Below are positions 58,210 to 64,000 of a DNA stretch of 64,000 bases, piece after piece (the stretch's first letter is position 1; each line of letters opens with the position of its first letter). A program made the translations under genes and the position numbers. The DNA comes from Paracraurococcus sp042666655 (GTDB taxonomy: Bacteria > Pseudomonadota > Alphaproteobacteria > Acetobacterales > Acetobacteraceae). Location of the stretch: NCBI RefSeq assembly GCF_042666655.1, contig NZ_JBHTDE010000014.1:25777-89776 (forward strand). Direction: 5' to 3'. A model generated the notes under the pieces. That model saw only the letters and a program-made list of their open reading frames with translations. It was not told where the DNA came from and searched no databases.

Positions 58210-59112
58210 CTAGACCGACCCGCGCAGGCGTGGGTCGAGCAGATCGCGCAATCCGTCACCGAGCAGGTTGAACGAGAGCACCGTGAGCGTGATCGCCAGA
58301 CCGGGAAACAGCACCAACCACCACGGCGGTACCAGGCCGGCATTCAGGCTATCGGCCAGCATGTTGCCCCAGGTCGGCATGGGCGGCGGGATGCCGACAC
58401 CCAGGAAGCCGAGCGAGGCCTCGATGATGATCGCCACGCCCAGATGGGCCGTGGCGAGGATCAAGAAGGGTGCGATGCACTGTGGCAGGATGTGTCGCAG
58501 CATCAACCGCAGATGCGATGCGCCGAGCCCGCGCGCGGCCTCGACGAAGGGCATCTCTTTCACCGAAAGCACGACCGAGCGGATGACGCGTCCGCCGAAC
58601 GGAATCCGGGTGATGGCGATGGCCAGGATGACCGTCCAGGTTCCCGCCCCCAATGCCATGGCGATGGCCATGGCCAGGATGAGGTCCGGGAAGGACTGCA
58701 TGAATTCGATCACGCGCTGGCTGATCAGGTCGAAGCGCCCGCCGAAATAGCCGCAAGCGAGCCCCCACAAGGCGCCGACCGTCGTGCCGAAAAGCACCGC
58801 GGCGGCGGCCACCATCAGTGATGTCTGGCTGCCATGGATGACGCGGCTGAGCACGTCACGGCCGACCTGGTCAGTCCCGAACAGGGCAACCTCGCTCGGC
58901 GGCTTCGACATCATCCGGAAATTGGCGGCGAGTGGATCTGTCGGGGCGATCAGCGGGGCGAAGACAGCTACCAGTACGATCGCCGCCGAGACGACTGCCC
59001 AGAAGGCTGTCGTCGGCGAACGGCGGGCGACGCGCCACAACCCGGCAAGCAGGCGCGGCGGCGTGGCTGGCTTGGCCGCTTCGGCGAGGCCGAGAGGCTC
59101 GCTCGCGCTCAT
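58210..59112 (-). CDS. Oligopeptide-type ABC transporter permease (DppC-like)
   Basis: A 300-residue inner-membrane permease from ATG 59112 (MSASEPLGLAEAAKPATPPR). It opens with a cytosolic tail and first helix FWAVVSAAIVLVAVFAPLIA, followed by the DppC signature FGTDQVGRDVLSRVIHGSQTSLMV. The EAA loop VEAARGLGASHLRLMLRHILPQ lies near residue 195, and the end is LNLLGDGLRDLLDPR-like. It overlaps the upstream DppB-like gene by four bases. Confidence 0.92.
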   Translation of the reverse strand: MSASEPLGLAEAAKPATPPRLLAGLWRVARRSPTTAFWAVVSAAIVLVAVFAPLIAPTDPLAANFRMMSKPPSEVALFGTDQVGRDVLSRVIHGSQTSLMVAAAAVLFGTTVGALWGLACGYFGGRFDLISQRVIEFMQSFPDLILAMAIAMALGAGTWTVILAIAITRIPFGGRVIRSVVLSVKEMPFVEAARGLGASHLRLMLRHILPQCIAPFLILATAHLGVAIIIEASLGFLGVGIPPPMPTWGNMLADSLNAGLVPPWWLVLFPGLAITLTVLSFNLLGDGLRDLLDPRLRGSV

Positions 59113-60155
59113 TGGAAGCGGATCCTTGGATCGATCCAGGCGATCAGGATGTCGACCGCGATGTTCAGCACGACGAAGACGACGGCATACAGGAAAACGA
59201 GGTTCTGCATGACGAAGACGTCGCGTTCGCTGACGGCGGTGTACATGGCGGAACCAAGGCCTGGCGTGCCGAAGGCGCGCTCCACCGGGATCGAGCCTGC
59301 CAGGACGAAGCCGAGCAGGATGCCGGAGAGGGTGACGACCGGCAGCAGCGCATTGGGCAAGGCATGCAGCCGGATCACTGCGCGTCGGTTGACGCCCTTG
59401 GCGCGCGCCGTGCGGACGTAATCCTCCCGGATGACCTCGAGCAGAGAGGAGCGGGCCATGCGGGCGATGTAGGCGGCCTGGCCCAGGCCGAGCACGATTG
59501 CCGGGCCAGCGATCATCTGCAGCGTCGTCCAGGGATCGTCGAGCAGCGAGGCCCCGGTCAGCGGTGCACGATAGCCGAAGGCGAAGAGCAGCCCCAACAC
59601 GATCAGCATGCCAAGCCAGAAGCCCGGTACCGCCAGGAAGAATATCGAGACGAAGCGGACGACATTGTCCGCCAAGCTGTTCGGCCGAAGCGCGCTGACG
59701 ATGGCAACCGGCAGGCCGATCACCCAGGACAGCAGCACGGACAGAAAGGCGATTTGCGCCGTGAGTGGTCCGCGCCGCAGGATCATGTCGGCGACACTTT
59801 CCGAGCGAAAGAAGGAACGCCCAAATTCGCCGCGCAGGATGTCGCCCATCCACCGCAGGTATTGCACGTGGAGCGGGTCGCTCAGCCCGAGTTCCGCCAT
59901 GTAGCCCGCGCGCTGCTCATCGGTCAGGCGGGTGAAGCCATCCGGGCCGAAGATCGCAACGAGCGGATCGCCCGGCAGCACGCGCATGATGGCAAAGACG
60001 AGGATGGACACGCCGAACACGGTCAGCGCCCCAAGGGCCAGACGCCGGGACATGTAGCCGAGCATCAGCTGGAGCCGGACCTGCCGCAGCACGAGCCACG
60101 GCGCGCGTAACGTCGTTCCACCTTGCCTCCCCGAGCGGACGTTTTCTTGGCGCAT
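59109..60155 (-). CDS. Oligopeptide-type ABC transporter permease (DppB-like)
   Basis: A permease of up to 348 residues. The family core begins MLGYMSRRLALGALTVFGVSI (internal ATGs at 60065 and 60053), so the true start may be there; none has a clear ribosome site, and the longest reading is given. The long loop DPLHVQYLRWMGDILRGEFGRSF and the EAA loop DYVRTARAKGVNRRAVIRLHALPNAL are typical of DppB. With the DppC-like gene it forms the channel for the adjacent ATPases and binding protein. It is the first gene of its minus-strand unit. Confidence 0.9.
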   Translation of the reverse strand: MRQENVRSGRQGGTTLRAPWLVLRQVRLQLMLGYMSRRLALGALTVFGVSILVFAIMRVLPGDPLVAIFGPDGFTRLTDEQRAGYMAELGLSDPLHVQYLRWMGDILRGEFGRSFFRSESVADMILRRGPLTAQIAFLSVLLSWVIGLPVAIVSALRPNSLADNVVRFVSIFFLAVPGFWLGMLIVLGLLFAFGYRAPLTGASLLDDPWTTLQMIAGPAIVLGLGQAAYIARMARSSLLEVIREDYVRTARAKGVNRRAVIRLHALPNALLPVVTLSGILLGFVLAGSIPVERAFGTPGLGSAMYTAVSERDVFVMQNLVFLYAVVFVVLNIAVDILIAWIDPRIRFQ

Positions 60156-60603
60156 CGAGGCGACCGGCCGCGTGCGTCAGTGTCCTTCTCCCGAGGACGC
60201 TAGGACCGTCGCCCAGAGAAGGTCAACGAATTGATCACGCAGCTTCGCCGGCGCCTCGTTCCCTCAAGGGGCGTCACGGCCGTTTCCCACGTCGGCTGAA
60301 GCGGAGCAGAGGGGTCGTGACCCTCGCCGCGATCGCCGTATCGAGTGATGGATCGGATGTGCCTGGCCGATACCTTTGGCCCAGAGTTGTTGGCAGAACG
60401 CACCGAGGGCCCCTCGGTGACACTTGCCCGGAGAATGTCGTTCCTGGCTCCCACTACTGCGGCAATGGGAGCTGAGAGCCAATTTCTTTCGAGGATCAAG
60501 AGACCGCCGACCGCATCGACGGCGCTGGCCATCTTCAAGCAGCCCATGACGAAAAGCATGCGTGCTTCGAATGGACAAATGCCAGAATGGTGCCGATGCC
60601 CCT
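60156..60603. other. Gap between the DppB-like gene and the tadD remnant
   Basis: A 448-base stretch of mixed composition without a supportable gene. It must hold the promoter for the permease genes. Frames on the plus strand near 60345-60647 show no domain or ribosome site. Confidence 0.45.
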
Positions 60604-61024
60604 TCAGCGGCGCCCCGGCGTGGCGCCGCCGGGTAGCGCTTGCATGACCGTGTCGATGCCGCCGCTCTTGCCATCTCCGTCGAGCAAGGACCGCGCGCCG
60701 TCACCATTTCTGAATGCGGCTCTCGCAATGGCCAGATTGGTGATCACCCGTGGTGGCGCGATGGGCAGCCGGGCCAGCGGTTCGAGGATCGCCGCCGCCT
60801 CCTCTGACCGTCCGGCAAGCAACAGGGACATGGCCAGGCTATTCGCTACGCCCACGCCGTTCGGCACGAGTGCGGAGGCTGCGCGATGGCTCCGCTCCGC
60901 CACGGCATGGCGCCCGAGGAGATCGAGGGCAACGCCATGGCCGTCGAGAGCTCCGATGTCCCGCGGTGCCGCGGCCAGTACTCTCTCGAATATCTCCAAA
61001 GCCTGCGCTGCTGCGCCGGACCGC
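60604..61024 (-). pseudogene. TadD-like TPR protein, 5' part lost at an IS end
   Basis: The remaining about 139 codons read as TPR repeats in-frame from the IS junction: ALEIFERVLAAAPRDIGALD, GHGVALDLLGRHAVAERSHRAASALVPNGVGVANSLAMSLLLAGRSEEAAAILEPLARLP and APPRVITNLAIARAAFRNGDGAR. This is the C-terminal pattern of TadD proteins of Flp/Tad pilus systems. Open coding continues right up to the end of the IS remnant at 61025, with no signal peptide or start left, so the 5' part was cut off. No other tad gene is in the window. The stop is intact at 60604. Confidence 0.72.
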
Positions 61025-61740
61025 TGAAATCACCCCAGTCTCGTGGAGGGTTGGCGGGTAGGGATCAGTCGTTCTCGGCCATGGCTCTGGCTTCGTATTC
61101 GATGGGCGAGAGATGGCCGTGGGCGGAATCACGCCTGGTGGGGTTGTAGAAGCCCTCGATGAAGGTGAACGCCGCCATCCGCGTCTCGGCCTGGGAGCGA
61201 AAGTCGCAACGGTCCAGCAGCTCGCACATGAGGGTGGCGAGGAGCGCCTCGGCCATGGCGTTGTCATGCGCATCGCCGACCGAGCCAGGGGAGGGGCGGA
61301 TGCCCGCCCCTTTGCACCTCGAGCCGAAGGCCACCGACGTGTCTTGGCGGCCTTGATCTGAGTGGTGCACCACGTCGGCGGGCTTTCTCGTCGTCACTGC
61401 CATGTCGAGTGCATCGAGCACGAGGCGCGTGCGCAGGTCCGTAGCCATGGCCCAACCGACAATCCGGCGCGACCAGACATCGAGGACGACGGCGAGGAAA
61501 AGGAAGCCTGCCGCGGTCGGCACGTAGGTGATGTCAGCCACTCGCAGCCGGTTCAGGCCCACCGCGCGGAAGCCACGGCCGACCAGATCGTTGGCAGGCC
61601 GATGGCTCGGCTCCCGCCGCGTCGTTGTCGGCAAGCGGCGCCGGGAAATGTCGCGCAGCCCGGCCCCGCGCATGAGCCGCGCCACCCGCTTGCGGGCCAC
61701 GGACGTGCCCTCGGCCCGCAGCTCTGCATGCGCATCGCAG
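61025..61740 (-). mobile_element. Remnant of an IS3-family insertion sequence
   Basis: One end is visible: TGAAATCACCCCAGTCTC begins at 61025 on the plus strand, a terminal inverted-repeat-like sequence starting with TG as in the IS3 family. Inside lies a transposase gene on the minus strand. The other end, the OrfA frame and the start of OrfB are missing, so the right limit (about 61740) is approximate. It abuts a truncated tadD-like gene. Confidence 0.78.
61065..61700 (-). pseudogene. IS3-family transposase OrfB, N-terminally truncated
   Basis: The 211 residues from a GTG at 61700 contain the full DDE core: Asp56 in RVADITYVPT, Asp115 in HHSDQGRQ and Glu151 in NAMAEALLATL, with 35 residues between the last two. 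The IS3 C-terminus CDFRSQAETRMAAFTFIEGFYNPTRRDSAHGHLSPIEYE follows. In-frame coding extends upstream for about ten codons (HAELRAEGTS) but then reaches a stop at about 61770. The HTH_21 part and the OrfA needed for the frameshifted transposase are absent. It is therefore almost certainly inactive. Confidence 0.82.
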
Positions 61741-62155
61741 GATGTGATGGATATCTCCGAGTTCCATCACTGCCGGGTCGACCATGATGAGGAGTCGCGG
61801 GGGGCGGCGATATCAACGCGTCGAATATTGCCGGAACCAGGCCAAGCGCCATCCCAGCCGCTACGACGCATCCCGAAGGTGCATCGCCACCTGTTCATTC
61901 AGGAATGCGACTGGCGCGGCGACCATCGGCCGGCGCGTGAGCTTCGCAAGACCTTCGAAGCTTAGGTTGCTGACGGCGCACAGAACGCCGAGAAGATGTG
62001 GATCAGTGGCGTGCCAGCGTCGCTGCCTTGGATGAGCATGCGCGCAAGCTGCGTGCCCACACACGACATCGGCCGTATCAAGCAAGCTGAGACCTGCTCG
62101 TTTTCAGAATCTTTGCTAGGCCAGCCGTGAGACATTCCTCATCAGGTTGGCTCGC
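61741..62155. other. Gap between the IS remnant and the M23 peptidase gene
   Basis: About 415 bases without a supported gene. Short minus-strand frames near 61861-62085 are open but unrecognised. It may contain debris from the same insertion/deletion event that truncated tadD. Confidence 0.4.
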
Positions 62156-63427
62156 CTAATCGGCCGCCGCCACTTCCTGCATCGGCTGCAGATGCGCAAC
62201 CTGGACCGTGAGGCCCTGGCGGGTCGCCTGGAAGGCGGCCAGTGCTTCGCCTTCCAGCACCGCGGCGGGGCGGGTGCGGGCGCGGCTGGGGTCGATCTGC
62301 CGGCCGGCTTCGGCGATCTCGAAATGCAGGTGGTTGCCGGTTGCCATGCCGCTGCGGCCGACCTTGCCGATCAATTCTCCCTGGCGGACCCGGTCGCCGA
62401 CCTTCAGGCCTGGCGCGAAGGCCGACAGATGCGCGTAGCGGGTCGTGCGGTCTTCGGGGTGTTGCAGGGTGATGACGCGGCCATAGCCGCTCATCGAGCC
62501 GATCTGAGTCACCTCGCCATCCGCCGCGGCGAGCACCGGGGTGCCGCTCGGCGCCGCGAAGTCGATGCCCTGATGCTGGCGCGTGTAGCCAAGCACCGGG
62601 TGCGAGCGCATGCCGAAGCGCGAGGTGACCCTGGCGCCATCAAGCGGCGTGCGCAGGAAGGCGCGGCGCAGGCTGCGGCCCTGGTCATCGAACCAGTCAG
62701 GCCCGGCCTCCGTGTCATAGCGCCAAAGTGAGAGATTGCGGCTGGCGAGATCGAATCCTGCATGCAGCATGCGACCCTCACGCAGGAGGTCGCCCCCGGG
62801 GTCGCGGAAGCGTTCGAACAAAATCGTGAAGCTGTCGCCGGGGCGGAGCTCGCGCTGGAAATCGAGCTCGTGCGCCAAGCCCTGGACCAGTTCTCGGGCC
62901 AGCGGGTCGGGCAGGCCGGCGGCGCGCAGGTCGTCCAGCAGATCCTCCCGGATGGTGCCGCGGGCGAGGACCAGGTGCCGGCGCTGGCCGGCCGTCTCCT
63001 CATGTGCGATCCAGCCGCTGGGCGTGCGGGTGACCGTGACGGTGCGGCCTGGCTGCGGCTGCAGGGTGAGGGCCAGCAAGGCATCGTCATTGGCCGCTTG
63101 GCGCAGGGTAAGTTCGTGCCCGGCAGGCAGGGTGGCGCGCGGCGGCAGGAGGGATGCCAAGGCAGAGACGGCCGGCTCCAACTCGCGCCGCTCGACGCCG
63201 GCCGCGGCCAGGACCTGTGCGACGGTCTGGCCGCGGCGGGCGACGACGGTGCGGGTGGTAGCGCGCGAACGTGCGGTGGCGGCGCTGCCGGTCGCCGCGC
63301 CACCGGTGGACAGCACAGGGCGGTATCCGGGTGGCATGGGGTCGGAGGCGGCGGACGCGGCGGTGCCACCGAGAACAAGGCACGCGATTGACAGCCAGCG
63401 CCCATAGCGCCGGTTGCGATGCAGCAT
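62156..63427 (-). CDS. M23 (LytM-type) peptidoglycan endopeptidase
   Basis: The start at 63427 has GGGAGGGG about eight bases upstream and gives 423 residues with a signal peptide (RRYGRWLSIACLVLGGTAASA). An N-terminal LysM-like or coiled region (TVVARRGQTVAQVLAAAGVERRELEP) precedes a beta-rich linker. The C-terminal LytM domain has ARVTSRFGMRSHPVLGYTRQHQGIDF (zinc His and Asp), GYGRVITLQH, TRYAHLSAFAPGLKVGDRV and GNHLHFEI (catalytic and zinc His). It should cut peptidoglycan cross-links, or act as an activator, in the periplasm. It is divergent from the promoter region to its right. Confidence 0.92.
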   Translation of the reverse strand: MLHRNRRYGRWLSIACLVLGGTAASAASDPMPPGYRPVLSTGGAATGSAATARSRATTRTVVARRGQTVAQVLAAAGVERRELEPAVSALASLLPPRATLPAGHELTLRQAANDDALLALTLQPQPGRTVTVTRTPSGWIAHEETAGQRRHLVLARGTIREDLLDDLRAAGLPDPLARELVQGLAHELDFQRELRPGDSFTILFERFRDPGGDLLREGRMLHAGFDLASRNLSLWRYDTEAGPDWFDDQGRSLRRAFLRTPLDGARVTSRFGMRSHPVLGYTRQHQGIDFAAPSGTPVLAAADGEVTQIGSMSGYGRVITLQHPEDRTTRYAHLSAFAPGLKVGDRVRQGELIGKVGRSGMATGNHLHFEIAEAGRQIDPSRARTRPAAVLEGEALAAFQATRQGLTVQVAHLQPMQEVAAAD

Positions 63428-63563
63428 AGAGAAACCCCTCCCAGGGCTGAAATGTGGCGTAACCCTTTCAGCGAGAATCAATCCAAGTCAACAACTTGAA
63501 CTATCCGGTTACGTCACGAGGTGAGATCAGGAAGCGGTTACAACGCGTTGGATGGAAAAAGGT

Positions 63564-63592
63564 TTGACAGGCGGGAAACAGAGGAATAGAAG
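63564..63592 (+). promoter_or_regulatory. Strong sigma-70 promoter P1 of a downstream transcript
   Basis: TTGACA at 63564-63569, 17 bases, then TAGAAG at 63587-63592. The -35 is perfect and the spacing ideal. It is followed about 80 bases later by a second promoter, a layout typical of rRNA operons. Confidence 0.6.
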
Positions 63593-63646
63593 CCCGCCTC
63601 CCGAGGCCAAGCCGGTTGGTGCAGCCGCGGGATATAAAATAGGTCG

Positions 63647-63675
63647 TTGACCTATGTGGTTGGTACCACTAGGTT
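63647..63675 (+). promoter_or_regulatory. Strong sigma-70 promoter P2 of a downstream transcript
   Basis: TTGACC at 63647-63652, 17 bases, then TAGGTT at 63670-63675, in a locally A+T-rich stretch (GATATAAAAT just upstream). Tandem arrangement with P1 supports a highly expressed transcript running out of the window. Confidence 0.6.
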
Positions 63676-64000
63676 ATTGGCCCCGCTGAAAAGCGGAAAT
63701 TCCCACCCGGCAGGGTTCAATGTCGGTCGTGCCGGGGCGGTCAGCTTCGGAGCGGCCGCAGGGAATGTGTTCTTTGAAATTTGCATCGGGTTTTGGAAGC
63801 GCGTTTGAGAGAGCGTAGCTGTTTGGTTGTCCTGTGTGTGGGACGGCTGGGGGGGCGGGTTCTGTTGTGCGTATCTTGCTTTGATTGTTTCTGCCGATGT
63901 GGCGGGGATGGGGAGTGGGATGCGCGGGCGGCGCTGCTGGCGGGTTTCGGCTTGCTGGTGGGTGTTGTCGTGCGGGGTCTGTTTTCTGGTGGTTTTGCGG
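63676..64000 (+). ncRNA. Likely leader of an rRNA operon, with boxA-like site
   Basis: TGTTCTTTGAAA at 63768-63779 resembles the antitermination boxA (TGCTCTTTAACA) found in rRNA leaders. The 220 bases after it are unusually G+T-rich and hold no open frame with a ribosome site, as in spacer RNA before 16S. No 16S sequence is reached before the window ends, so this call is inference. Confidence 0.45.

Overview
The window is high-GC, densely coded chromosomal DNA. Its gene families and gene order point to an alphaproteobacterium of the Acetobacteraceae type (Roseomonas/Belnapia-like). The evidence is a purB-purC-purS-purQ-purL run, a rodZ-like/ispG/hisS/prfA/prmC/DUF4167/clpB order, DUF1178 and DUF4167 proteins, and many short overlaps with GTG or TTG starts. 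The taxonomic call is inference from content, not from a marker gene.

Layout. Positions 1-7581 (minus strand) hold purine genes purB, purC, purS, purQ and a 3'-truncated purL. Two tiny membrane proteins are wedged between purC/purS and purS/purQ, and three non-purine genes sit between purB and purC. Positions 7.7-18.3 kb are housekeeping: two TerC-family metal exporters, lipoproteins, an NDUFAF5-like methyltransferase, map, radC, a four-domain rhodanese, comF, a 64-aa membrane protein, grxC, DUF1178 behind a CIRCE-like operator, an internally repeated secreted protein and ubiG. Positions 18.4-35.2 kb carry lysC, a flavin oxidoreductase, rodZ-like, ispG, hisS, prfA, prmC, DUF4167, TPP-riboswitch-controlled thiC, a MOSC protein and clpB. 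This stretch is interrupted by a vapB with a broken vapC and by a decayed histidine kinase.

Positions 35.6-46.1 kb form an accessory carbohydrate locus: a glycosyltransferase, UDP-galactopyranose mutase, three stand-alone clan-A-like glycosidases and a glycosidase-RmlD-like reductase fusion. This is the best candidate for an undescribed system, probably making or remodelling a galactofuranose- or deoxysugar-containing glycan. Positions 46.4-52.2 kb are a minus-strand catabolic operon: Rieske protein, two sugar-type ABC permeases, binding protein and two amidohydrolases, with no ATPase. Positions 53.2-60.2 kb are a complete oligopeptide-type ABC transporter split over both strands, next to a 2-hydroxyacid dehydrogenase.

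Positions 60.2-62.2 kb are a scar. An IS3-family transposase remnant abuts a tadD-like TPR gene that has lost its 5' part. An M23 peptidase follows. The right end (63.5-64.0 kb) has two tandem strong promoters and a boxA-like site and looks like the leader of an rRNA operon whose 16S gene would lie just outside the window.

Several intergenic stretches of 0.4-1 kb (36.8-37.7, 40.1-40.6, 52.2-53.2, 60.2-60.6 kb) hold no gene I can support. All are in the accessory right half.
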